Assembly (NCBI RefSeq): GCF_020639365.1
Contig: NZ_JAINUL010000001.1
Coordinates: 3,923,159 to 3,987,158 of the forward strand
Length of the DNA: 64,000 nt
Direction: 5' to 3'
Source of the DNA: Streptomyces flavotricini
GTDB lineage: Bacteria; Actinomycetota; Actinomycetes; Streptomycetales; Streptomycetaceae
Both the position numbers and the translations under genes were made by a program. Under the pieces are notes generated by a model. The model ran no database searches. It was not told the origin of the DNA and was given only the letters and a program-made list of their open reading frames with translations. This document shows, one piece after another, positions 46,805 through 55,318 of the stretch (within the stretch, counting starts at the first letter, position 1; each line of letters opens with the position of its first letter).

Positions 46805-48846
46805 GATCCGGCGTTGACGTTGGCGAGGACGGCGGTGGCGATCGCCAGGACCACGGCGCCGGCGAGCAGGGCGCTCAGGTAGCTCTGTACGTTGCCGGTC
46901 TGGGCCCGGCGTACGAGGCTTCCGAGCAGCCGGGGGCCGGCTGCGGCGCCGCTGACGTACGTGTCCACGACCTCGCGGTCGAGGAAGCGCACCAGGCTCG
47001 CGGCGGCGCGGACGGGGCGGACGAACAGCCGGTCGTAGACGGCGTCGAGGTGGAAGCCGTCGGCCGCGTGGCGGTGCAGGGGGCCGAGCAGTGCCCGGCC
47101 GGGGTCGGCGGCGGGACCCGCCGGGACGGCGGGGTGCTCGTGGGTGACCTCCGCGACCTCGGGTGCCTCGGCCGCGGATTCGGCGGCCGCGGTGGCTGCG
47201 GACACTCCGGCGGCCACGGCGGCGGGCTGCTCGGCCGCGTCGGGGGCGGGGGCGGCCGCGGCCGGAGCCGTGGCGGCCCTCGCGGTGGCCCGCTGCCACA
47301 GGGCGTACGTCAGGACCGCGCCGACGGCGGCGGCTCCGGTGCCGAGGACGGAGGTGACCGGCGTCGGGGTGAGTCCGTTGCCGTCGAACCAGTCGGCGAT
47401 CGGGCCGGCGGCGAGGCCGAGCCCGATGGACGGGATCGCGAGCACCCACAGCACGCCGGTCATGGCGACGGGCTCCTTGCCGTGGTCGGGGGCGGCGGGG
47501 CCCCGGCCGCGGAAGGCCATCAGCCACAGCCGGGTGGCGTAGGCGGCGGTGAGCAGGGCGGTCAGCACGCCGGAGACGAGCACGATCCACCCGGCGGCGC
47601 TGGGGGCGAATTCCGAGTGCCCGCCGGCGGCGTGCTCGGCGGCGACGAGGACGGCTTCCTTGGAGAAGAAGCCGGCGAAGGGCGGGACCGCCGCGAGCGC
47701 GAGCAGCGCGATCGTCATCGTCCAGAAGGCGTCGGGGATGCGCTTGGCCAGGCCGTCCATCCGTGACATGGCGGCCAGGGAGTTCGTGCCGGCGGCGTGG
47801 ATGATGACGCCCGCGCCGAGGAACAGGAGCGCCTTGAAGGCGCCGTGGGACAGGAGGTGGAAGACGGCGGCGCCGCGGTCGCCGACGGCCAGGGCCCCGG
47901 TCATGTAGCCGAGCTGGCCGATCGTGGAGTAGGCGAGGACGCGCTTGATGTCGTCCTGGGCGAGGGCGGCGAGGCCGGAGCCGACCATCGTGACGGCCGC
48001 CATGACGGCCATGACCACCAGTGCGGCCTGTGAGGCCGCGAAGACCGGGAGGAGGCGGGCGACGAAGTAGACGCCGGCGGCGACCATCGTGGCGGCGTGG
48101 ATCAGCGCGGAGACCGGGGTGGGGCCCGCCATGGCGTCGGGGAGCCAGGTGTGCAGCGGGAACTGCGCGGACTTGCCCGCGACTCCGGCGAGCAGGAGGA
48201 GCGCGATCAGCGTGGGGTGGTCGAGGCCGCCCGCGGCGACGGTGCCCAGGATCTTGGGGATCTCGAAGGAGCCGGCGTCGGTGGCGAGCGCGAACAGGCC
48301 GATCAGGAAGGGGACGTCGCCCAGCTTGGTGACGAGGAAGGCCTTCAGGGAGGCGGATCGGGCCGCCTCGGTTTCCCAGTAGTGGCCGACGAGGAAGTAC
48401 GAGCAGATGCCCATGACCTCCCAGCCGACCAGCAGCACCATCAGGTCGCCGGAGTAGACGACGAGCAGCATGGCGGAGGTGAACAGCGAGACCAGAGCGG
48501 CGTACGAGGGGTAGCGCGGGTCCTCGCGGAGGTACGCCGTGGAGTAGAGCTGTACGCAGGTGGCGACGACGCCGACCAGCACGGCTACCAGGGCGGCGAA
48601 GCCGTCCAGGTAGAGCGAGAGCTCGATCGGCACCGAGCCGGTCGGGGTCAGCTCGGTCGAGGCGACGATCGGCGGGCCGCCGCCCTGGCGGACGGCGACG
48701 AGTACGGCCAGTACGGCGGAGGCCAGCGCCGGCAGGACCGCGAGCGGCCGTACGAAGCCGGGGGCGCGGCGGCCGAGGAGCAGTCCCGCCACCGCGCCGA
48801 GGAAGGGCAGGAGCGGGACGAGGACCGCGAGGGTCGTGGTGCTCAC
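46801..48846 (-). CDS. nuoL: NADH-quinone oxidoreductase-type subunit L
   Basis: The protein has 681 residues. It is the distal antiporter-like subunit. GWEVMGICSYFLVGHYW and KSAQFPLHTWLPDAMAGPTPVS are the conserved TM5 and TM7-8 regions. The linker at about residues 520-590 is an Ala/Pro/Glu-rich low-complexity insert before the C-terminal transverse-helix part. GTG start overlaps the nuoK stop (GTGA). Confidence 0.93.
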   Translation of the reverse strand: MSTTTLAVLVPLLPFLGAVAGLLLGRRAPGFVRPLAVLPALASAVLAVLVAVRQGGGPPIVASTELTPTGSVPIELSLYLDGFAALVAVLVGVVATCVQLYSTAYLREDPRYPSYAALVSLFTSAMLLVVYSGDLMVLLVGWEVMGICSYFLVGHYWETEAARSASLKAFLVTKLGDVPFLIGLFALATDAGSFEIPKILGTVAAGGLDHPTLIALLLLAGVAGKSAQFPLHTWLPDAMAGPTPVSALIHAATMVAAGVYFVARLLPVFAASQAALVVMAVMAAVTMVGSGLAALAQDDIKRVLAYSTIGQLGYMTGALAVGDRGAAVFHLLSHGAFKALLFLGAGVIIHAAGTNSLAAMSRMDGLAKRIPDAFWTMTIALLALAAVPPFAGFFSKEAVLVAAEHAAGGHSEFAPSAAGWIVLVSGVLTALLTAAYATRLWLMAFRGRGPAAPDHGKEPVAMTGVLWVLAIPSIGLGLAAGPIADWFDGNGLTPTPVTSVLGTGAAAVGAVLTYALWQRATARAATAPAAAAPAPDAAEQPAAVAAGVSAATAAAESAAEAPEVAEVTHEHPAVPAGPAADPGRALLGPLHRHAADGFHLDAVYDRLFVRPVRAAASLVRFLDREVVDTYVSGAAAGPRLLGSLVRRAQTGNVQSYLSALLAGAVVLAIATAVLANVNAGS

Positions 48847-49208
48847 GCGGTGACCTCGCTCTGGTTGTTCGGGGCGGTCTGGTCGTTCGGGGCGGGCTCG
48901 TGGCCCTCGGCGGTGTCGCGCAGCCGGTCGACGTCCGAGGTGCCGCGGTTGCGGTACACCATCAGCACGATCGCGAGGCCGATGCCGATCTCGGCGGCGG
49001 CGATGGCGATGGTGAAGAGGGTGAGGGCCTGGCCGCCGTGCAGGGCGTCGCGCAGCCAGACGTCGAAGGCGACCAGGTTGAGGTTGACGGCGTTGAGCAT
49101 CAGCTCGACGGACATCAGGACCAGGATGGCGTTGCGGCGGGCGAGCACTCCGTACAGGCCCGTGCAGAAGAGGAGCGCCGCGAGCACGGCGGGGTAGGCG
49201 AGGTGCAT
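48843..49208 (-). CDS. nuoK: NADH-quinone oxidoreductase-type subunit K
   Basis: The protein has 121 residues and three membrane helices. NAILVLMSVELMLNAVNLNLV carries the essential buried Glu and LFTIAIAAAEIGIGLAIVL the second one. The last 25 residues are a polar tail. The ATG overlaps the nuoJ stop (TGATG). Confidence 0.94.
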   Translation of the reverse strand: MHLAYPAVLAALLFCTGLYGVLARRNAILVLMSVELMLNAVNLNLVAFDVWLRDALHGGQALTLFTIAIAAAEIGIGLAIVLMVYRNRGTSDVDRLRDTAEGHEPAPNDQTAPNNQSEVTA

Positions 49209-49822
49209 CAGCGCTGCTGCCCCTTCGTGTTCGTGTCGTCGTCGGTTCCGCCGGCCGCGGTGTCCTTGCGGGAGAGCACGATGGCGCCGATCAGGGCCGC
49301 GAGGAGGAGGACGGAGAGCGCTTCGAAGGGCAGTACCCAGTGCTGGAAGAGGATCTCGCCGGAGACCTTGGTGGATCCCTGGGCGGGGCCGTCGAGGTCG
49401 ATCCAGGTGGTGCGGAAGGCGTCGACGACGACCCAGACGAGGGACGCGGCCGCGACGAGGGCGACGCCGAGGGCCACCCAGCGGTTGTTCGAGTCGGCGT
49501 CCGGGGAGCGGCCGATGGGGGCCTTGGTGAGCATCAGCCCGAAGAGGAGGAGGACGACCACGGAGCCGAGGTAGATCAGGACCTGGACCCAGGCGATGAA
49601 CTCGGCGGTCAGCAGCAGGTACTCGACGGCGATGCCGCCGAGGGCGACGACCAGCCAGAGGGCGGCGTGCACGAGCTGCTTGGTGGTGACGGTGACGAAG
49701 GCCGCGCCGAGGGTGGCGAGACCGACGAGGACGAAGGCGATCTCGACGCCGGTCGGCGAGAGGAACCCGTGGCCCGTCGCCGCGGCGGCCAGGGTGGTGG
49801 CCGCGGGGATCAGGTCGGTCAC
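49208..49822 (-). CDS. nuoJ: NADH-quinone oxidoreductase-type subunit J
   Basis: The protein has 204 residues and five membrane helices, with EYLLLTAEFIAWVQVLIYLG and VVVLLLFGLMLT. It links the proton-pumping arm to the NuoH/A/K region. The GTG overlaps the nuoI stop (GTGA). Confidence 0.92.
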   Translation of the reverse strand: MTDLIPAATTLAAAATGHGFLSPTGVEIAFVLVGLATLGAAFVTVTTKQLVHAALWLVVALGGIAVEYLLLTAEFIAWVQVLIYLGSVVVLLLFGLMLTKAPIGRSPDADSNNRWVALGVALVAAASLVWVVVDAFRTTWIDLDGPAQGSTKVSGEILFQHWVLPFEALSVLLLAALIGAIVLSRKDTAAGGTDDDTNTKGQQR

Positions 49823-50427
49823 GCGTCTCCCTCCGGGGTGGTGGGGGTGTCGGTCTCGGGCGCCCGGGGGGCGGCGGCTTCGGCCGCGGCGGCGGCTGCC
49901 GCTGCGGCTGCCGCTTCGGCCTTCTCCGCCGCCTTGCGGGCGCCGGCGATCTCCTTGGGCTCCTCCGCGGCCGGGTCCAGGGCGGGCGGGGCCGGGACGG
50001 TCCACATCCACTCGCGCAGCTTGTCGCGTTCGTGGGTGAGTTCGAGGATGTCCGTCTCCGCGTACTCGAACTCCGGCGACCAGAAGAGGGCGTCGAAGGG
50101 GCACACCTCGATGCAGATGCCGCAGTACATGCAGAGGGAGAAGTCGATGGCGAAGCGGTCGAGGACGTTGCGGCTGCGCTCGCGGCCGCCGGGGGTGGCG
50201 GCCGGGACGGTCTCCTTGTGGGAGTCGATGTAGATGCACCAGTCGGGGCACTCGCGGGCGCACAGCATGCAGACCGTGCAGTTCTCCTCGAACAGGCCGA
50301 TGACCCCGCGGGTGCGGGGCGGGAGTTCGGGCTGCACCTCGGGGTACTGGGCGGTGTGCGCGCGCTTCGTCATCGTGCGCAGGGTGACGGCGAGGCCCTT
50401 GGCGAGGCCGGATCCGGGGATGGGCAT
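49819..50427 (-). CDS. nuoI: NADH-quinone oxidoreductase-type subunit I (2x[4Fe-4S])
   Basis: The protein has 202 residues. Two ferredoxin motifs, CTVCMLCARECP and CMYCGICIEVCP, carry clusters N6a and N6b that pass electrons to NuoB. The last 35 residues are an Ala/Glu tail. The ATG overlaps the nuoH stop (TGATG). It is in the same reading frame as nuoC, which matters for the nuoC frameshift. Confidence 0.94.
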   Translation of the reverse strand: MPIPGSGLAKGLAVTLRTMTKRAHTAQYPEVQPELPPRTRGVIGLFEENCTVCMLCARECPDWCIYIDSHKETVPAATPGGRERSRNVLDRFAIDFSLCMYCGICIEVCPFDALFWSPEFEYAETDILELTHERDKLREWMWTVPAPPALDPAAEEPKEIAGARKAAEKAEAAAAAAAAAAAEAAAPRAPETDTPTTPEGDA

Positions 50428-51386
50428 CAGCTGATCGCCACCTTCACGATGCCGGTGAGCGCGATCTGTGCGAGCGCGAGCGGGATGAGCATGGTCCAGG
50501 CGAGCTTCTGGAGCTGGTCCTCGCGCAGGCGCGGGTAGCTGACGCGGAGCCAGATCACGACGAAGGCGAGGACCGCCGTCTTGAGGAGGGTCCAGATCCA
50601 GCCCTCGGCGATCGGGCCGTGCCAGCCGCCGAGGAAGAGGACGGTGGTGAGGGCGCAGAGGACGACGATGCCGGCGTACTCGGCGAGCAGGAACAGCGCG
50701 AAGCGCAGGCCGGTGTACTCGGTGTACGCGCCGAAGATGATCTCGGAGTCGGCGACGGGCATGTCGAAGGGGGGTCGCTGGAGTTCGGCGAGGCCGGCGG
50801 TGAAGAAGACGAGCGCGCCGGTGATCTGCCAGGGAAGCCACCACCACTGGAAGGCGTCGACGATCCCGGGGAGGGACACGGTCCCGGCCGCCATCGCGAC
50901 GGAGGCGGCGGCGAGCAGCATGGGCAGCTCGTACGCGAGGAGCTGGGCGGCGGTGCGCAGTCCTCCGAGGAGGGAGAACTTGTTGGCCGAGGCCCAGCCC
51001 GCCATGAGGCTGCCGAGGACGCCGACGCCCATGACGGCGAGTACGAAGAACAGCCCGGCGTCGATGACCTGCCCGACGGCTCCTTCGCCGGGGCCGATGG
51101 GGACGGCGACGAGGACGAGGAGGTACGGGAGGAGGGCGACGGCGGGGGCGAGCTGGAAGATGCGGCGGTCGGCGCCCGCCGGGACGATGTCTTCCTTCTG
51201 CGCGAACTTCACGCCGTCGGCGACGAGCTGGGCCCAGCCGTGGAAGCCGCCGGCGTACATGGGGCCGAGGCGGCCCTGCATGTGGGCCATGACCTTGTGC
51301 TCGGTCTGCCCGACGACGAGCGGGAGCACGAGGAACACGGCGAAGACGACGATGAGTCGCAGCGCGACGTCGAGGACGTCGTTCAC
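50427..51386 (-). CDS. nuoH: NADH-quinone oxidoreductase-type subunit H
   Basis: The protein has 319 residues and about eight membrane helices. It forms part of the quinone channel. Signatures EHKVMAHMQGRLGPMYAGG and QRPPFDMPVADSEIIFG followed by EYTGLRFALF are intact. The GTG overlaps the stop of the nuoC tail (GTGA). Confidence 0.94.
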   Translation of the reverse strand: MNDVLDVALRLIVVFAVFLVLPLVVGQTEHKVMAHMQGRLGPMYAGGFHGWAQLVADGVKFAQKEDIVPAGADRRIFQLAPAVALLPYLLVLVAVPIGPGEGAVGQVIDAGLFFVLAVMGVGVLGSLMAGWASANKFSLLGGLRTAAQLLAYELPMLLAAASVAMAAGTVSLPGIVDAFQWWWLPWQITGALVFFTAGLAELQRPPFDMPVADSEIIFGAYTEYTGLRFALFLLAEYAGIVVLCALTTVLFLGGWHGPIAEGWIWTLLKTAVLAFVVIWLRVSYPRLREDQLQKLAWTMLIPLALAQIALTGIVKVAIS

Positions 51387-51726
51387 GCGTCGCCTCCGTT
51401 GGGGTCGGATTCGGATTCGGGTGTGCCGGTGGGAGCGGACTCGGCGCCGGGTTCGGGGTCGGGCCCCGGCGCGGCGCCGGGCCGGGGGCCGGCCTCGGGC
51501 GTGCTCTTCGGCTCGCCCTTCGGGCCCGGGTCGGCCGCGGGGGCCGGGTCCGGGTCCGGTCCGGGTTCCGTGAAGGCGGGCTGGGGGTTGTGCCAGGGCG
51601 CGTCCGCGCTGCGGGGGGCGGGGCGCCTGCCCGGCGCCACCGTGCGGCCGCGGATGGCCGGTCCCTCCGGACGCGCGGCGGCGTCGGCCTGCGCGCCCTC
51701 GGTCCCGGGCTCCGCCGGCGGTACTG

Positions 51727-52030
51727 CCTGGCTCGCCGAGCCGTCCGATGCGGAGCGGGTACGGCGGGCGGGGCGCGGGGCGCCGGCCCCGGACTCCGGC
51801 TCCGTCGGGGTCCCGGCCTGGCTCGCCGAGCCGTCCGATGCCGAACGGGTACGGCGGGCGGGGCGCGGCGGGGCTTCGGCTTCCGGCTGCGTCGGCGTGA
51901 CGGCCTGGCCTTCGGCTGCCGGGGGGGTGCTGCGCGCGGGGGCGTCGGCCTGTGGTGCGGCCGACGCTTCCGGCTGCGCCGCCTGGCCGGCCGAGCCGTC
52001 GGCGACCGAGCGGGTACGGCGGGCGGGGCG
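51727..52030. repeat. three degenerate direct repeats in the nuoC tail
   Basis: Copies of about 50 bp begin near 51727, 51817 and 51982, each containing GAGCCGTC and CGGGTACGGCGGGCGGGGCG. On the minus strand they encode the RPARRTRSxxDGSA peptide repeat. The first two are nearly identical. Confidence 0.8.
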
Positions 52031-52058
52031 GGCCGGGGCTTCGGCCGCCGGGGCGCCG

Positions 52059-52116
52059 GCGGCGGCCGCGCGGGGGGTGCGGGCCGTGCGGCGGCCGCGC
52101 GGGGGGTGCGGCCCGT
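52059..52116. repeat. 29-bp tandem repeat at the nuoC frameshift
   Basis: Two adjacent 29-bp units (52088-52116 and 52059-52087) differ at one base. 29 is not a multiple of three; removing one unit puts the NuoC domain in frame with its tail. Confidence 0.85.
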
Positions 52117-52718
52117 GCGGGCGGGGCGGGCGGGGGCCGGCGGGAGCTGGCCCTTCATCGGGCCCCAGTCGTTGGGGTCCGGGACGCCCGGCGGGAGCAT
52201 CTGGCGGCGCTTGGGGGCGTCGGGGTCGTGTGCCTCGCCCGGCTCCTTGGCTCCCGGCCAGGCCTTCGCGACCCGCGCGGCCAGGACGAAGTCCTTCCGC
52301 AGGGGGTGGCCTTCGAAGTTCTCCGGGAGAAGGAGGGGGACCAGGTGCGGGTGGTCCGTGAAGACCACTCCGAACATCTCGTGCGTCTCGCGCTCGTGCC
52401 ATTCCGCGCCCGCGTAGATCGCGACCGCGGAGGGGAGGGAGGGCGCCGAGTGCGGGACCGTCGTGCGGAGCAGCAGGCGGCGTACCCGGTGGTTCTCCAG
52501 GGATACGACGTGCGCGCAGACACGGAAGCCCGTGCCCGGCTCGTCCACCGCGCTCAGCCAGTCGAAGTAGGTGCAGCCCAGCTTGTCCCGGGCGATCTCC
52601 AGCGACGGGATCCAGCTTCCGGCGGGGACGTCCACGGTCAGGACGTCGTAGGAGTGGTCGGCCAGCGCCTCCGCGCCGAAGACCGTCGCCACCGCGTCGG
52701 GGAGGGAGTCGTAGAGGT

Positions 52719-53321
52719 TCACGCGCCCGCTCCCGGGGCCGGTGGGGGCTTGACCAGGCCGCTCGTGAGCTGGGCGGTCGAGGGGTCGCTCGCGTAGCGG
52801 TCCGCCAGCGACTCCCTGGCGATCTTCTCCTGGAGCTTGAGGATGCCCTGGAGCAGTGCCTCCGGGCGCGGCGGGCAGCCGGGGACGTAGACGTCGACCG
52901 GGATGATCTGGTCGACGCCCTTCGTCACCGAGTACGAGTCCCAGTACGGCCCGCCGCAGTTGGAGCAGGCGCCGAAGGAGATGACGTACTTCGGCTCCGG
53001 CATCTGCTCGTACAGCCGCTTCACGGCCGGGGCCATCTTGTCCGTCACCGTGCCCGAGACGATCATCAGGTCCGCCTGGCGCGGGCCCGGCGCGAACGGG
53101 ATGACGCCCAGCCGGATGAAGTCGTGCCGGGCCATCGACGCGGCGATGAACTCGATCGCGCAGCAGGCGAGGCCGAAGTTGAAGACCCACAGGCTGTAGC
53201 GGCGGCCCCAGTTCAGGACCACCTTCATGGGCTCGGGCGCGAGGCGGGAGAGGACTCCCAGGCGCCTGGGCTCCGGGAGCAGCTGGGGCTCGGCCGAGGT
53301 CCCGGCCGGTGTCACGTCCAT
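52719..53321 (-). CDS. nuoB: NADH-quinone oxidoreductase-type subunit B (N2 cluster)
   Basis: The protein has 200 residues. It holds the terminal N2 [4Fe-4S] cluster: the tandem Cys in FGLACCAIEF, a Cys in SFGACSNCGGPYWD and one in VYVPGCPPRPE. Start is the ATG of MDVTPAGTSAEP, which overlaps the end of nuoA by 10 bp; the stop overlaps the nuoC GTG. Confidence 0.94.
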   Translation of the reverse strand: MDVTPAGTSAEPQLLPEPRRLGVLSRLAPEPMKVVLNWGRRYSLWVFNFGLACCAIEFIAASMARHDFIRLGVIPFAPGPRQADLMIVSGTVTDKMAPAVKRLYEQMPEPKYVISFGACSNCGGPYWDSYSVTKGVDQIIPVDVYVPGCPPRPEALLQGILKLQEKIARESLADRYASDPSTAQLTSGLVKPPPAPGAGA

Positions 53322-53719
53322 TCGAGGACGCCCTTCTTGTACGCGTAGAGCAGGCCGACGGCCAGGAAGCCCAGGAAGATGAACATCTCCACGAGCGTGG
53401 TGGCGCCGTAGCCGGTGTCGGCGAACACCGTCGCCCACGGGAAGAGGAAGATCGAGTCGACGGCGAAGATGACGTAGAGGAACGCGTAGACGTAGTAGCG
53501 GACCTGGGTGTGCGCCCAGCCCTCGCCGACGGGGTCCACGCCGCACTCGTACGTCAGCAGCTTCTCAGGGGTCGGGACGACCGGTCTCAGCAGGCGGCCC
53601 GCGCCGAACGCGACGGCCACGAAGAGCACACCGAGGACGGCCAGCAGGCCGACGACCGAATAACTCCGGAAATAGTCCGCCGCGAGCACGGTTACGGTCG
53701 ATACCGTTGGGTCGGGCAC
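53312..53719 (-). CDS. nuoA: NADH-quinone oxidoreductase-type subunit A
   Basis: The protein has 135 residues with three membrane helices. TYECGVDPVGEGW is the conserved loop at the quinone entrance, and YVIFAVDSIFLFPWA the second helix. I start it at the GTG of VPDPTVSTV, preceded by GAGGAAC; an upstream GTG at 53743 is possible. First gene of the operon, divergent from the first sensor kinase. Confidence 0.92.
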   Translation of the reverse strand: MPDPTVSTVTVLAADYFRSYSVVGLLAVLGVLFVAVAFGAGRLLRPVVPTPEKLLTYECGVDPVGEGWAHTQVRYYVYAFLYVIFAVDSIFLFPWATVFADTGYGATTLVEMFIFLGFLAVGLLYAYKKGVLEWT

Positions 53720-53790
53720 GTCCGTTCCTCGCTCCTTGGCCACTGTCGATGATCTGGTACGGACGGGAGTCTAGGGCCTGGCCCACACAG

Positions 53791-53806
53791 GGTGGGGTTA
53801 TCCCCC
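53791..53806. promoter_or_regulatory. shared GGTGGGGTTATCCCC motif, copy 1
   Basis: GGTGGGGTTATCCCCC lies between nuoA and the first kinase gene, 61 bp before the kinase ATG. The same 15 bp recurs upstream of the paralogous kinase at 55212. GGGG-TTAT-CCCC makes a short dyad. Confidence 0.5.
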
Positions 53807-53866
53807 GTTTACAGCGGCCCGGCTGCCCCATGGCAACGGCGGGCCGGAATTGGCAGGCTGGGCGGC

Positions 53867-55060
53867 ATGACCGCGCCCACTCAAGTCTCCCACCCGGGTC
53901 CCGACGACGACCGGCCCCCGCCCGTACGCCCGGCACTGGGGGCCGTGGCATGGAAAGAGACCGTCCACCTGCTGGGCAATCTTCCGCTCGCGCTCGTCGG
54001 TTTCGTCTACACGGTGACCATGGTGGCGACCGCCGGCGGGCTGTCCGTGACCGCGATCGGCCTTCCGCTGCTCGCTCTCGGCCTGTTCGGGTCTCGCCAG
54101 CTGGGACGGCTGGAGCGGGCGCGGGCGCGCGCGCTGCTCGGCGTACGGGTGGAGGAGCCGACTCCGCTGCCGGGGCCGCGGCGGGCAGGCGGGTTCTTCC
54201 CCTGGCTGTGGGCGGGCGTGAAGGACCCGGTGGCCTGGCGGACGGTGCTGTACGAGCTGGTACGGCTGCCGTGGGGGGTGCTGACGTTCACGGTGGCACT
54301 GGTGGGGCTGCTGGTGCTGTGGCCGGTGCTGCCGTACGTGGTGCGGTGGCTGTCGAACGTGGACCGGCTGATGGTGCGAGGGCTGCTGTCGCCCTCGGAC
54401 GAGCTGGAGCGGCGGATCGCGGAGCTGGAGTCCGACCGCGGGGTGGTCGTGGACACGGCCGCGGCCGACATGCGGCGCATCGAGCGGGACCTGCACGACG
54501 GGGCTCAGGCGCGGCTGGTGGCGCTGGCGATGGGGCTGGGCCTGGCGAAGGAGAAGCTGCTGGAGGATCCGGACGCGGCGGCGGCGATGGTCGACGAGGC
54601 GCACGGGGAAGTGAAGCTGGCGCTCCAGGAGCTGCGGGACCTGGCGCGGGGGATCCACCCGGCGGTCCTGACGGACCGGGGGCTGGACGCGGCGCTGTCG
54701 TCGGTGGCCTCGCGGTGCGTGGTGCCGGTGAAGGTGGCGGTGGACCTGGAGGAGCGGCCCGCGGCCGCCATCGAGGGGATCGCCTACTTCACGGTGTCGG
54801 AGCTGCTGCAGAACGTGAGCAAGCACGCCGGGGCCCGGGGGGCGAGCGTGGAGGTGTGGCGGAACTCCGGAACGGCTCCGGGGCGGTTGCTGCTCCGGGT
54901 CTCGGACGACGGGCGGGGCGGGGCCGACGTGACGGGCGGATCGGGCCTGGCCGGGCTGGCGGAGCGGCTGCGGGCCGTGGACGGGGTGTTCGTGGTCGAC
55001 TCCCCCGCGGGCGGGGGGACGGTGGTCACGGCGGAGCTGCCGTGGCGCGGGCGCGGCTGA
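53867..55060 (+). CDS. sensor histidine kinase (putative sensor domain, HisKA_3, HATPase)
   Basis: The protein has 397 residues. The N-terminal part (ETVHLLGNLPLALVGFVYTV, TFTVALVGLLVLWPVLPYVV) has about four membrane segments of the putative-sensor type. The phosphoacceptor is His210 in ERDLHDGAQARLV. The N box is ELLQNVSKHAGA, and the G boxes are SDDGRGGADV and GLAGLAERLRAV. A CAGGCT box 7 nt before the ATG suggests leaderless translation. A close paralogue follows, then one response regulator. Confidence 0.9.
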   Translation: MTAPTQVSHPGPDDDRPPPVRPALGAVAWKETVHLLGNLPLALVGFVYTVTMVATAGGLSVTAIGLPLLALGLFGSRQLGRLERARARALLGVRVEEPTPLPGPRRAGGFFPWLWAGVKDPVAWRTVLYELVRLPWGVLTFTVALVGLLVLWPVLPYVVRWLSNVDRLMVRGLLSPSDELERRIAELESDRGVVVDTAAADMRRIERDLHDGAQARLVALAMGLGLAKEKLLEDPDAAAAMVDEAHGEVKLALQELRDLARGIHPAVLTDRGLDAALSSVASRCVVPVKVAVDLEERPAAAIEGIAYFTVSELLQNVSKHAGARGASVEVWRNSGTAPGRLLLRVSDDGRGGADVTGGSGLAGLAERLRAVDGVFVVDSPAGGGTVVTAELPWRGRG

Positions 55061-55089
55061 GCCGGCGACCGGGCCGCCGCCCCCGTGAT

Positions 55090-55128
55090 CGGGACCCCCG
55101 TCCGGGGTGGGTGCGGGCGGGGGTCCCG
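55090..55128 (+). terminator. terminator after the first kinase gene
   Basis: CGGGACCCCCG (55090-55100) pairs perfectly with CGGGGGTCCCG (55118-55128), followed by TT, 30 nt past the stop. The two kinases are therefore probably separate transcripts. Confidence 0.75.
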
Positions 55129-55210
55129 TTCGTGTGGGCGCCTCCCGACGGCGGGCGGGGCCGCGGGGAGCCGGGGGCGGCCGGGGGTCCGGCGGGGCTG
55201 GATCGGGGGG

Positions 55211-55230
55211 TGGTGGGGTTATCCCCACCA
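55211..55230. promoter_or_regulatory. shared GGTGGGGTTATCCCC motif, copy 2 (perfect dyad)
   Basis: TGGTGGGG-TTAT-CCCCACCA is a perfect 8-bp inverted repeat, 89 bp before the start of the second kinase. Its core is identical to the 15 bp at 53791. Confidence 0.55.
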
Positions 55231-55318
55231 TGGGGACGCCTACCCGCCCGATGGTTTCCGGGGCTCCCGGACGGGAGGGTGGGGTGATCGAGGGAAGTGT
55301 CAGGGAGGGCGGGTCGGG

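Larger units (their letters stand above)
51383..52722 (-). pseudogene. nuoC: nuoC-like subunit with long Ala/Pro-rich tail, frameshifted at a 29-bp repeat
   Basis: The first 200 or so residues are a normal 30-kDa subunit: VNLYDSLPDAVATVFG, then HERETHEMFGVVFTDHPHL and LPENFEGHPLRKDF, the NuoC signatures. The frame then meets a 29-bp tandem repeat at 52059-52116. Beyond it the sensible reading (three RPARRTRSxxDGSAxQA repeats, then an Ala/Pro/Glu tail that stops on the nuoH start as GTGA) lies in a different frame. Without a shift, translation stays open through nuoH in the wrong frame and into nuoI. A single-base loss or sequencing error is an alternative to the duplication. No NuoD domain is present. 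Confidence 0.8.

Noticed and set aside
49819..52722. A single giant NuoC-to-NuoI fusion protein, since the frame is open
   Set aside because: The part between them is the wrong frame of nuoH, while nuoH itself is fully conserved with an overlapping start. The open frame is a consequence of the frameshift and GC bias, not a designed fusion.
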